The notes beneath the pieces are model-generated. The model did not search any database. It was not told the DNA's origin and saw only the letters and a program-made list of their open reading frames with translations. Of a stretch of 61,860 nucleotides of DNA, positions 17,490 through 24,865 are shown piece after piece; position 1 is the stretch's first letter; each line of letters starts with the position of its first letter. The DNA is from Prosthecobacter sp. (GTDB lineage: Bacteria > Verrucomicrobiota > Verrucomicrobiia > Verrucomicrobiales > Verrucomicrobiaceae): positions 1-61,860 of the forward strand of contig NZ_JAXMIH010000017.1 of the NCBI RefSeq assembly GCF_034366625.1. Direction: 5' to 3'. The position numbers and the translations under genes are program-made.

Positions 17490-17892
17490 GACGGGAAAGG
17501 TTGGAGCGGGTATTAAACGTCGATACAAGCAATTTTACCGGCTTTTGTCCATATCAAAATTTCCTCCTTTTTGCCACATTCATTTCTTCATTATCAAATG
17601 TCTGGATGCTTCCCCTTGGCATTATTCGGCACATGACGTGTGAGGCGGGCATTTTTTGGAGCCGCGGTCTGCCTTGACGTTCCGCGAATCCAAAATTGAA
17701 CTCCAACTGGATTTCACGTGTAGATGCACTTTCCCAAGACCTGCGCGGGGTATCTGTTACCGGAAGTGCCACCAAACTGCGCAGTCTACCAAGAATCTTT
17801 ACAAGACAGGTCTTTCTATAATTATAGGAGCTCATGAGGTTTAAGTAAGTTCAGACTAAATGTAGTGTTCATTAGATCATGTTCAAACGATT
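17490..17892. other. Intergenic region upstream of the exopolysaccharide operon
   Basis: About 400 bases separate the barrel gene from the IS element. The region is AT-richer than its surroundings and should hold the promoter and leader of the leftward operon. An AAGGAGG sequence on the minus strand (about 17563-17569) precedes a five-codon frame only. No convincing gene or promoter hexamer pair could be assigned. Confidence 0.4.
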
Positions 17893-17897
17893 TTAAA
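17893..17897. repeat. Left copy of IS target-site duplication TTAAA
   Basis: TTAAA lies directly against the left inverted repeat and is repeated directly after the right inverted repeat. A short AT-rich duplication of this kind fits IS1380-type insertion. Confidence 0.7.
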
Positions 17898-19297
17898 CCC
17901 GGAACATGCAATAGAAGACGTGCAAAGAGGCGGAGCGCTTGTCAGACCAAGGGATTGACGAGTATGCAATGATCACCGTGATGGTGAACCTGCCCATTGA
18001 ATACTCTGACAAGCCGGTGACGCCCTTTGGCGGCATGGCGCTGATGAAGCGTTTTGTCGACCAGACCGGCATCCTCGAGCATCTGGCCACCCTGGATCTG
18101 CCTCAAGGTGGATCCAACCGTGCCTATGATCCGGTGCAGATCATCGAAAGCTTTTGGCTCGGGATCTGGACGGGAGCCAGCCGTTACATCCACTGCGACT
18201 GGTTGCGCCAGGATCAAACGTTGGCGGCCATTTTTGGCTATGAGAGCCTGCCGAGCCAAAGCACTTACAGCCGGTTCTTCGGCAAGTTCTCCCAGGCGCG
18301 CAACACGACGGTGTTCCCGGCCTTGCAGCGGTGGTTCTTCGCGCAGATCAACGTGGGCGCGGTGACGGTGGATTTCGACAGCACGGTCATCACGCGCGAT
18401 GGCAATCAGGAAGGCTCGGCCAAGGGCTACAACCCCAACCGCAAAGGGCGCAACTCGCACCATCCGCTCATGGCCTTCATCAGCCAGACACGCATGGTGG
18501 CCAATGCGTGGCTGCGCCCGGGCAACACGGCGGCGTGCTCCAACTGCGTGGAGTTCATGCGCGAGACCTTCGATGAGGCGATGGCAGGCATGAAGGTGGG
18601 CCTGGTGCGTGGCGACAGCGGCTTTTACACCGACGAAATCTTGAGAGCGCTGGAAGAGCGCGGCATCAACTACATCATCGCCGCCCGAGCCTACTCCAAC
18701 CTCAAGCACGAGGTCCACGGCATGAAAGACTGGGTGGAGGTCTGCCCAGGCATCGCGGTCAAAGAGTGGCGGCATCAGCCCGCCGATCCGAAGGCTAGAG
18801 CGCGTCGGCACATCGTGGTGCGCAAGGAAATGAGTCGCCGTCCGCAGGCCGGGGGCAAGCTGCTCTTTGATGACCTGCCCGACTACCGCTTCAGCCTGTA
18901 TGTGACCAATCTCGACCTGCCGCTCGATCAGGTCTGGAACATTTACAACTCGCGAGCCGACTGCGAGAATCGGATCAAGGAGCTAAAGCAGGACTTCGGC
19001 CTCGACGCCTTCTGTCTGCAAGACTTTTGGGCCACGGAGGCCTCGTTCCGCTTCATCATGGTGGCCTACAATCTGATGAGCCTGTTCCGGCACTTTGGGC
19101 TCAACAGTCACAACCAAGCCACCTTGGCGACGCTGAGATCCTATTGCTTTGCAATAGGCGGCTGGGTCAGCCAGCACGCTCGCAAACGGGTGCTCAAGCT
19201 CTCACTGCCCCGCAAAAAGCGTCCCTGGATGGACGCCATCTTCCGCCAAATCGAAGCCCGTCCACCTCCATTCGTTTACTCCATTGCATAATCCGGG
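17898..19297 (+). mobile_element. Complete IS1380-family insertion sequence
   Basis: The element is 1400 bp and bounded by imperfect 17-bp inverted repeats. The left end reads CCCGGAACATGCAATAG, and the right end read inward is CCCGGATTATGCAATGG, a match at 14 of 17 positions. A single intact transposase fills it, and its stop codon lies inside the right repeat, as is usual for this family. Both ends are flanked by TTAAA. It lies between the exopolysaccharide operon and a deaminase gene and interrupts no recognisable reading frame. Confidence 0.9.
17969..19291 (+). CDS. IS1380-family transposase
   Basis: This DDE transposase of 440 residues appears complete. The acidic residues lie in TVDFDSTVITRDG, LVRGDSGFYTDEI and the C-terminal NRIKELKQDFGLDAF segment containing the conserved Glu. 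Family segments FWLGIWTGASRYIHCDWLRQ and QSTYSRFFGKF are present. The ATG at 17969 was chosen over an upstream TTG, and a Met four codons later (17981) is also plausible. The frame is undamaged, so the element may be active or recently inserted. Confidence 0.93.
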   Translation: MITVMVNLPIEYSDKPVTPFGGMALMKRFVDQTGILEHLATLDLPQGGSNRAYDPVQIIESFWLGIWTGASRYIHCDWLRQDQTLAAIFGYESLPSQSTYSRFFGKFSQARNTTVFPALQRWFFAQINVGAVTVDFDSTVITRDGNQEGSAKGYNPNRKGRNSHHPLMAFISQTRMVANAWLRPGNTAACSNCVEFMRETFDEAMAGMKVGLVRGDSGFYTDEILRALEERGINYIIAARAYSNLKHEVHGMKDWVEVCPGIAVKEWRHQPADPKARARRHIVVRKEMSRRPQAGGKLLFDDLPDYRFSLYVTNLDLPLDQVWNIYNSRADCENRIKELKQDFGLDAFCLQDFWATEASFRFIMVAYNLMSLFRHFGLNSHNQATLATLRSYCFAIGGWVSQHARKRVLKLSLPRKKRPWMDAIFRQIEARPPPFVYSIA

Positions 19298-19302
19298 TTA
19301 AA
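19298..19302. repeat. Right copy of IS target-site duplication TTAAA
   Basis: TTAAA immediately follows the right terminal repeat and matches the left flank, which supports 17898-19297 as the element boundaries. Confidence 0.7.
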
Positions 19303-19370
19303 ACCAAACTAGCACTAAAAACATATTTCAGCTTTCTTGATGCTGCTCCCCTCGGAAATCATGTGCTCTC

Positions 19371-19850
19371 ATGACCTCTGAAATTCTCTCCTCCACCACA
19401 CGACTTACCATTCCCCAATATGCCATGGCTTTGGCTTATGTGGCCAGCCTGCGTTCCGAGGATCCCTTTCGGAAAGTCGGGGCTGTTGCCATCGACTTTG
19501 ACAACAGGGTGATCGGGACGGCCTACAACGGCCTGGCACCCGGTTATAATGCCGATCCTGATTTCTGGGTTGACCGTGATGCACGGCGTAAATACATGCT
19601 TCATGCCGAGGTGAATTTGTGCAGTCTTTTCACGCGAGGAAACGTCAAGCTCGTCGCCTGCACCACCAAGCCCTGCACGAGTTGCATGCAGATGCTGTGT
19701 GCCTACGGCGTGAAGGAGGTTTATTTCCGGGATGATTATCCGGAATCCGAGGCAGATGCGATTGCCGCCCGCTATAGCATCCCCCTGATCCAGCTTATCG
19801 ATTACCCGCACATCATCTCGACAAGCGAAGCTTCAAATCGAAATAGCTGA
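19371..19850 (+). CDS. Deoxycytidylate deaminase-like zinc enzyme
   Basis: This is a member of the dCMP/cytidine deaminase fold that hydrolyses the exocyclic amine of a cytosine nucleotide. The zinc site is complete: His78 and the catalytic Glu in HAEVN, plus Cys102 and Cys105 in PCTSC. Segments SEDPFRKVGAVAID and IGTAYNGLAPG resemble dCMP deaminases, while the allosteric insert of T4-type enzymes seems reduced. At 159 residues it is a normal compact form. It begins 74 nt from the IS right end, so its native promoter may have been displaced, and it converges with the oxidoreductase gene. Confidence 0.8.
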   Translation: MTSEILSSTTRLTIPQYAMALAYVASLRSEDPFRKVGAVAIDFDNRVIGTAYNGLAPGYNADPDFWVDRDARRKYMLHAEVNLCSLFTRGNVKLVACTTKPCTSCMQMLCAYGVKEVYFRDDYPESEADAIAARYSIPLIQLIDYPHIISTSEASNRNS

Positions 19851-19860
19851 GCAGTGGGGC

Positions 19861-20982
19861 TCATAGAGTTTTCACGATACTTTGGCGGTGCGACTCCAGC
19901 GCAGCAGCGAAAATTTCCTGGGTCGCCACCGCCTCCTCGACCGTAGCGCAGCCAAATCGGCTTCCCAGCAGCCCCGCTCTCTCCATCAAGTAAGCCGCCC
20001 ACATCTGCTGGATCACATCGGGAAATCCGGGTTCAAAAATCCCCCCGGTGACCGTCTTGAACGGCATGCCGAAACCGAGATCCGTCTTCTTCCAGAACTG
20101 CTCTTTGCCGTTCTCAAACACCCACAACGTCTTCGGCTCCTTCGTGCTGTATCGCACCCCTCCATCCGTGCCGAGAACTTCGATGAACCAAGTGTTCGTC
20201 TCGCCCGGAGCCATGCGTTTCATCTCCAGACGCAGCGGCACCTCATGGCCCGCGATCTCCGTCCAGCAATGCAGCAAGGCGTTGTCCCAAGTGTCGCAAT
20301 CCGCCATGCCCCCCTTGCCGTCCGGCCGTTGGGGATGGCCCTTCTGAAGTTGTGCAAACAGACGCCGCGGCTTCCAGCCCAGGCGCAAAGGAATGTGGCA
20401 GGCGTGCATGCCCAAGTCTCCCAACACGCCTATCTCGCCACACATCGCCGACTTGCGTTTCCAGTTCGCCGGCTTCGTCGCATCCAGATCGCTGCTGTGA
20501 TGAAAGCCCGACACCACTTCCAGCACGCGCCCCAGCTTTCCACCCGTGGCCGCCTGCATCACGCGCTGCGCCGCCGGCAGGAAGGGAAACTCCGAGCTGC
20601 AGCGCACGAAGCGTCCCGAAGACTTCGCCGCTGCCGCGATGCGTCTCGCTGAGGCCAGATCAATCCCGAACGGCTTCTCCGCGAACAAGTCCTTCCCCGC
20701 CGCCAGCACATCGCAGTAGAGCTTCTCATGCAAATGGTGCGGCACCGCCACATAGACCACGTCCACCGCCGGATTCGCCAGCAGTTCCTGATAGTCCCCC
20801 GTGATCTGCGTGCAGGAAGGAATCCGGCGGAACCAGTTCCGCACGTCCTCCACCAGGTCGGCCACCGCCACCAGCTCCGGCTGCACCTCCACATCCATCA
20901 GCGCGCACCAGCGTGCGAAGGCGCTCGCCATTTCACGGCCCATCAGGCCGCCTCCAATGATACCGACTCCGATCTTCTTCAT
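19861..20982 (-). CDS. Gfo/Idh/MocA-family oxidoreductase
   Basis: This is an NAD(P)-dependent dehydrogenase of the glucose-fructose oxidoreductase/inositol dehydrogenase family, which usually acts on sugars or sugar derivatives. The Rossmann nucleotide-binding motif is GIIGGGLMG at residues 8-16, and the family catalytic motif appears as AEKPFG near residue 100. The C-terminal alpha/beta domain is complete and the total length is 373 residues. It follows gmd by 33 nt on the same strand, which hints at a role in nucleotide-sugar or polysaccharide metabolism. No signal peptide is seen, and the substrate is unknown. Confidence 0.88.
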   Translation of the reverse strand: MKKIGVGIIGGGLMGREMASAFARWCALMDVEVQPELVAVADLVEDVRNWFRRIPSCTQITGDYQELLANPAVDVVYVAVPHHLHEKLYCDVLAAGKDLFAEKPFGIDLASARRIAAAAKSSGRFVRCSSEFPFLPAAQRVMQAATGGKLGRVLEVVSGFHHSSDLDATKPANWKRKSAMCGEIGVLGDLGMHACHIPLRLGWKPRRLFAQLQKGHPQRPDGKGGMADCDTWDNALLHCWTEIAGHEVPLRLEMKRMAPGETNTWFIEVLGTDGGVRYSTKEPKTLWVFENGKEQFWKKTDLGFGMPFKTVTGGIFEPGFPDVIQQMWAAYLMERAGLLGSRFGCATVEEAVATQEIFAAALESHRQSIVKTL

Positions 20983-21015
20983 AAGGTCCCTTTCAAACGC
21001 CTGCCAGTCATCCGA

Positions 21016-22035
21016 TCACTCAGCCGTCGTGTTCTTCACCGCCAGCTCATGCTTCGCCATCTTGAGATCGGCGGCCACCATGATCTGCACCAGTTCCTTG
21101 AACTTCACCTTCGGCTCCCAGCCCAGCTTCTTCCGCGCCTTCGCCGGATCACCGATGAGCAGGTCCACCTCCGCCGGGCGCTCGTAGCGCGCGTCGTACT
21201 TCACGTGCTTCTCCCAGTCCAGGCCGAGCGCGCCAAACGTCTCCTGCACAAACTCCTTCACGCTGTGCGTCTCGTTCGTCGCGATCACGTAATCGTCCGG
21301 CTCGTCCTGCTGGAGCATCATCCACATCATCTCCACATAATCCTTCGCGTAGCCCCAGTCGCGCTTCGCGTCCATGTTCCCCAGGAACAGCTTGTCCTGC
21401 AGGCCCACTTTGATGCGCGTCGCCGCACGCGTGATCTTGCGTGTCACGAAGGTCTCCCCGCGTCGCGGACTCTCGTGGTTGAAAAGAATCCCGCTGCTCG
21501 CATGCAGCCCGTAGCTCTCGCGATAGTTCACCGTCAGCCAGTGACCGTAAACTTTCGCGCAGGCATACGGCGAACGCGGCCAGAACGGCGTCGTCTCCAC
21601 CTGCGGCACCTCCTGCACCTTGCCAAACATCTCCGACGACGACGCCTGATAGAAGCGCACCTTCCCCACCAGCCCCGTCTCGCGGATCGCCTCCAGGATG
21701 CGCTGCGTCCCCAGGCCCACGATGTCACCGGTGCTCTCCGGCACGTCAAATGACACCCGCACATGGCTCTGTGCGCCCAAATTATACACCTCGTCCGGCT
21801 TCAACTCATAGAGCAGCTTCACCAACGCCACCGAATCCATCAGATCCCCATAGTGCAGATGCAGTTGGTTCGCCGGCAGGTGCGATTCCGGGCTGAACAG
21901 GTGCTCCAGCCGCCCGGTGTTGAATGACGACGCCCGGCGGATGATCCCATGCACCTCATAGCCCTTCGCGAGCAGCAATTCCGTGAGATACGAGCCGTCC
22001 TGTCCTGTGATGCCGGTGATGAGCGCTTTCTTCAT
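21016..22035 (-). CDS. gmd: GDP-mannose 4,6-dehydratase
   Basis: This enzyme converts GDP-D-mannose to GDP-4-keto-6-deoxy-D-mannose, the precursor of GDP-fucose, rhamnose and related deoxysugars. The extended SDR motifs are unmistakable: [14 protein letters not shown] at the N-terminus, [23 protein letters not shown] with the active-site Ser/Glu, [10 protein letters not shown] with the catalytic Tyr and Lys, [17 protein letters not shown] and [11 protein letters not shown]. Length is 339 residues. Its product may feed the nearby exopolysaccharide locus. No GDP-fucose synthase lies beside it, and the oxidoreductase downstream belongs to another family. Confidence 0.96.
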   Translation of the reverse strand: MKKALITGITGQDGSYLTELLLAKGYEVHGIIRRASSFNTGRLEHLFSPESHLPANQLHLHYGDLMDSVALVKLLYELKPDEVYNLGAQSHVRVSFDVPESTGDIVGLGTQRILEAIRETGLVGKVRFYQASSSEMFGKVQEVPQVETTPFWPRSPYACAKVYGHWLTVNYRESYGLHASSGILFNHESPRRGETFVTRKITRAATRIKVGLQDKLFLGNMDAKRDWGYAKDYVEMMWMMLQQDEPDDYVIATNETHSVKEFVQETFGALGLDWEKHVKYDARYERPAEVDLLIGDPAKARKKLGWEPKVKFKELVQIMVAADLKMAKHELAVKNTTAE

Positions 22036-22165
22036 GAGTCAAAATCGAGCGCCGATGAGACAGTACCACCCCCGTTTCCGCAAGGGGAAATGCAGGAACA
22101 TAACAGTTGCACCACAGCGCTCCACCTCTATCCTCCGCCCCCCAATCCCAGCCCCACTTTCCCTC

Positions 22166-22369
22166 ATGAGAGCTGACCTCGTCGAACAAGCCGCGCAAAT
22201 CGTCAAAGATCCCCCCATCCTGATCAACATGGTCTCCAAGCGAGTCCGTCAGATCGCCTTGGGCCGTGCTCCCCTCGTCGAGCGCCGTCCGGGTCTCCGT
22301 GAAGCCGACCTCGCCCTCCTCGAAATCATCCAGGGCAAGATCACCGTCGCCAACATCGACAACGTCTAG
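22166..22369 (+). CDS. rpoZ: DNA-directed RNA polymerase omega subunit
   Basis: Omega helps fold and stabilise the beta-prime subunit. The 67-residue product contains the core helix pattern INMVSKRVRQIALGRAPLVE followed by ADLALLEIIQGKIT, matching the conserved region of RpoZ but without the longer acidic tail of E. coli. The ATG at 22166 gives a normal N-terminus MRADLVEQAAQ. It lies 69 nt upstream of smpB, and a small omega gene near smpB supports the call. The region from 22036 to 22165 should hold the divergent promoters for gmd and rpoZ. Confidence 0.82.
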   Translation: MRADLVEQAAQIVKDPPILINMVSKRVRQIALGRAPLVERRPGLREADLALLEIIQGKITVANIDNV

Positions 22370-22438
22370 GCCAACCCCTGCCCCTCCCGGCAGCGCCGCC
22401 AGCCCGTGTCAGCACCAGCGGTTCACCGCGTGCGACCT

Positions 22439-22900
22439 ATGTCCGAGATCGCCACGAACCGCAAAGCCGCGCGCGACTACCACATCCTCGAAAAATACGA
22501 GGCCGGCATCGAGCTCCGTGGCACCGAGGTCAAATCCATCCGCCTCGGCAAACTCAACATCTCCGACGCCTTCGCCCGCGTCGAGCGCGGCCAGGTCTGG
22601 CTCTACGGCTGCGACATCCAGACCTACGACAAGGCCAGCCACGAGACCCACGAGCCACGCCGCTCCCGCCGTCTCCTGCTGCACAAAAACGAAATCATGA
22701 AACTGCTCGCCCAGACGCAGCAGAAGGGCCTCGCCCTCCCCGTTTTGCGCGCCTACTGGAAAGGCCATCGCATCAAGTTCGAGATCGGCGTCGGCAAAGG
22801 CAAAAGCCATGGCGACCAGCGCCAGGATCTCAAAGAAAAGGCCGAAAACCGCGAAGCCGCCCGCGTCGTCGCCAGTTTCAACGACAAGAACCGGCGCTGA
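22439..22900 (+). CDS. smpB: SsrA-binding protein SmpB
   Basis: SmpB binds tmRNA and delivers it to stalled ribosomes for trans-translation. The 153-residue protein has the family pattern NRKAARDYHILEKYEAGIEL, TEVKSIRLGKLNISDAFAR, HETHEPRRSRRLLLHKNEI and the basic C-terminal tail around GVGKGKSHGDQRQDLKEK. The ATG at 22439 was preferred to an in-frame GTG at 22406 because it gives the usual short lead into NRKA. It probably forms a unit with rpoZ. No tmRNA gene was found next to it. Confidence 0.96.
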   Translation: MSEIATNRKAARDYHILEKYEAGIELRGTEVKSIRLGKLNISDAFARVERGQVWLYGCDIQTYDKASHETHEPRRSRRLLLHKNEIMKLLAQTQQKGLALPVLRAYWKGHRIKFEIGVGKGKSHGDQRQDLKEKAENREAARVVASFNDKNRR

Positions 22901-23210
22901 ACCATCCGCGTCCCGTCATCCTCTCCGTTCACTGTGGTTGACGATGGATAACGGACATTGATTTCTCTCGCCCACCAGTGGTCAACAGTCACCGGTAACC
23001 AGCGGTCAGTCAAAACCGTCTTCACCGCTCACCGTTTGATTCACTCCCGCCAGTCGTCTCGGCTCTCCCTTCTCTGCTTGCCGCTTTCGTTCTCCTCTCG
23101 CCGCAGTCCAGAGCCGAGCAAATCCGGACGGGGTGTACACCCCATGGCTCACGCCGGATTCCTGCGTCATTCTCCTCTGTCGCGCCCTCCGGTGCCTCGA
23201 CTCTCACTCC
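22901..23210. other. Intergenic region with degenerate GGTCA-type repeats
   Basis: The 310 bases after smpB contain a cluster of imperfect repeats built on GGTCA/GGTTGAC/GGTAAC between about 22930 and 23030, with units around seven bases. The rest is pyrimidine-rich. Frames crossing it lack coding character. No terminator with a clean U-tract was found. Confidence 0.4.
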
Positions 23211-23504
23211 ATGAAAAAGCCAACCCTTCCCGTGCCCCCGCCACCGTTTGAGCCCATCCATGCCCGTGCCTACCACCTGTGGCAGCAGGCCAACCGCCCC
23301 ACCGGACAGGACGTGGACTTCTGGCTCCAGGCCGAGCAGCAGGTCAAGACGCAGCCTCAGGCCAGTAAAACTGCGTCCATCAAGAAACCCCGCAGTGCCA
23401 AGGCCACCCCAACGGCCGCGAAAGCCAATCCGCAGGCCGCCCTCACCTTCAAATCGGCCACGAAATCAGGCCTCAAGCGCTCTACCAAGCCACCCACCCG
23501 TTAA
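23211..23504 (+). CDS. Small DUF2934-containing protein
   Basis: The 97-residue product has a Pro-rich start, then the compact motif IHARAYHLWQQANRPTG followed by DVDFWLQAEQQ at about residues 14-43. That corresponds to DUF2934, a short helical domain of unknown function found in many Gram-negative genomes. The remaining half is Lys/Ala/Thr-rich and probably disordered, as in histone-like tails. ATG at 23211 was chosen because it places the domain near the N-terminus. Two further small genes follow on the same strand. No function can be assigned. Confidence 0.72.
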   Translation: MKKPTLPVPPPPFEPIHARAYHLWQQANRPTGQDVDFWLQAEQQVKTQPQASKTASIKKPRSAKATPTAAKANPQAALTFKSATKSGLKRSTKPPTR

Positions 23505-23544
23505 AACACGGGCCGCTCGCAGGCGGCCACCCCAGCAGCAACCC

Positions 23545-23766
23545 ATGAACCCCGAACTCCTTCAGCACCTCCGAACCCGGCTCGAAAGCGATGTCGATCT
23601 CCCGCCCTCAGCCAGGGCACGCCTGCTCGCCCTCGTCACACAGGCAGAGCCGGAGAACACGTCCACCACTTGGCCTGCGGCCCTGGCGGAACTCGAAGCC
23701 GCGCATCCCGAGGTCACCGCCTTCCTCAACCGCACCGCCGTCGTGCTCGGCAACATGGGCCTCTGA
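23545..23766 (+). CDS. Small DUF4404-like protein
   Basis: This is a 73-residue predicted helical protein. The ending AHPEVTAFLNRTAVVLGNMGL resembles the C-terminal signature of DUF4404 proteins, in which a helix with a His-Pro start ends in a Gly-Ile or Gly-Leu pair. The N-terminal helix LLQHLRTRLESD fits as well. It starts 40 nt after the DUF2934 gene. The assignment rests on this short motif only, and the function of the family is unknown. Confidence 0.6.
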   Translation: MNPELLQHLRTRLESDVDLPPSARARLLALVTQAEPENTSTTWPAALAELEAAHPEVTAFLNRTAVVLGNMGL

Positions 23767-23823
23767 AACAGCAGGAGCGAGCCCTGTTCTCGTCATTCGT
23801 CATCGGCTCCCCCCCTCTCTGCC

Positions 23824-24264
23824 ATGAATACCCTCAGCACTCTCCCGTCACGCTCCAAGCCCGGCCTCATCCGTAGCCTCCCCATGCTCGCACTCGCGCT
23901 GCTGGCGTACAATGTCGCCCTGCAGATGGGGCACGACTTTCGGCTCCCGCCTGCACAGCCTCTATGGCAGGCAACGCTCATTTCCGGCGCGCAATGGTCC
24001 GCCGGCTGGAATGAAGTCATGATCGCCAGCGGACTCGCCCTGCTCTTCATCGAAATACTGAAGTCCACCCGCACCACCCAGCACTCCACCCTGGAGCATC
24101 TCCTCTCCATGCTGGTGTTCATCATCTTCATCGTCGAGTTCCTCGTCGTAGCCGGGGCTGGCACTAACGTCTTCCTTCTCCTCGGCCTCATGTCGCTCAT
24201 CGATGTCATGGGCGGCTACGCCATTTCCATCGCCGTGGCGCGCAAGGACCTGAACATCACCTAG
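23824..24264 (+). CDS. Small integral membrane protein of unknown function
   Basis: The 146-residue product is predicted to have four membrane segments, at about residues 18-35, 62-80, 93-112 and 115-138. A conserved-looking loop, LKSTRTTQHSTLEHLLSMLVF, lies between the second and third segments. The start MNTLSTLPSRSK gives a basic cytoplasmic N-terminus. I do not recognise the family. It is the third small gene in a row after smpB, 57 nt from its neighbour, so co-transcription with the DUF2934 and DUF4404-like genes is possible. Confidence 0.65.
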   Translation: MNTLSTLPSRSKPGLIRSLPMLALALLAYNVALQMGHDFRLPPAQPLWQATLISGAQWSAGWNEVMIASGLALLFIEILKSTRTTQHSTLEHLLSMLVFIIFIVEFLVVAGAGTNVFLLLGLMSLIDVMGGYAISIAVARKDLNIT

Positions 24265-24569
24265 CACAGCCTCGTCCCCATCCTTGTTGCCCCGGATGAC
24301 CGTGGTTGACGGTCGCTGGCCATCATGGATTTTCCATCTCCGTCTTCTCCGAGGCCAGTGTGCAGACCTGCACCGTGCATCTCATCCGCCACAGTCTGAA
24401 CTGCTGCTCGTTGAGGCTGTATCTGGTCTTGGGCGACATTCGCACCCAGTCGAAGGCACCCCGCTGAACCGGAACACAAACTTTCGGACACACCCCGAAC
24501 AACGACACGTGGGATACGTGCGCTCCGTATTTCCATTTGCCCCTCACCCATGTGACGTTTATGAGGCGC
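24265..24569. other. Intergenic region before the riboswitch-like leader
   Basis: About 300 bases between the small membrane protein and the receptor leader show no credible gene. A short palindrome CACGT-gggat-ACGTG occurs near 24507-24521. The promoter for the receptor transcript should lie here, but I could not assign it. Confidence 0.35.
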
Positions 24570-24790
24570 TCATGGCGGGAAGCATCCATGCGGTGCCTCC
24601 CGTTTTCTTTCCGTTCGCAGATGCAGGGAAGGCCGTGAGAACCGGCCACAGTGGCGCTGCGGTATCGGGTTACAGACCTCCATTCGTGCTCAAACGCACG
24701 GAGCAAAGCCAATCGGGAGCAATCCTTGGTGAAGGCGGAGGCGAGGAGCGGCGGTCATACGCTGCATAAACCCGGAGTCCGAACATCTCG
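24570..24790 (+). promoter_or_regulatory. Cobalamin riboswitch-like leader of the TonB-dependent receptor gene
   Basis: The leader contains GGGAAGGCCGTGAGAACCGGCC (first 20 bases from about 24627) followed by ACAGTGGCGCTGCGGTA and then TTACAGACCTCC at about 24670. These match in order the conserved GGGAA, GTGAGAA stem-loop, GCxGT core and AGACC (B12 box) elements of cobalamin riboswitches. A GGTGCCTCCCG segment 5' of it (24592 on) fits the closing region. The leader ends within about 80 nt of a BtuB-like gene, the classic context. High cobalamin would be expected to reduce receptor expression. Exact limits are approximate. Confidence 0.72.
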
Positions 24791-24865
24791 CTGCGAACAT
24801 GTCATCCGACCCGCCAAGTGGCGGTGCGCGGATGATTTCATCGAACCAATGAAAACCCAATACCC

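Noticed and set aside
17535..17552. Five-codon leader peptide with a good Shine-Dalgarno sequence upstream of the barrel gene
   Set aside because: Too short to support, with no attenuator-like hairpin or regulatory codons.
17554..17835. 93-codon frame upstream of the IS element
   Set aside because: No similarity, no ribosome site of note, and composition unlike coding DNA of this genome.
20728..21753. 341-codon plus-strand frame opposite gmd
   Set aside because: It is antisense to a clear gmd and His/Arg/Leu-rich, as expected of a shadow frame.
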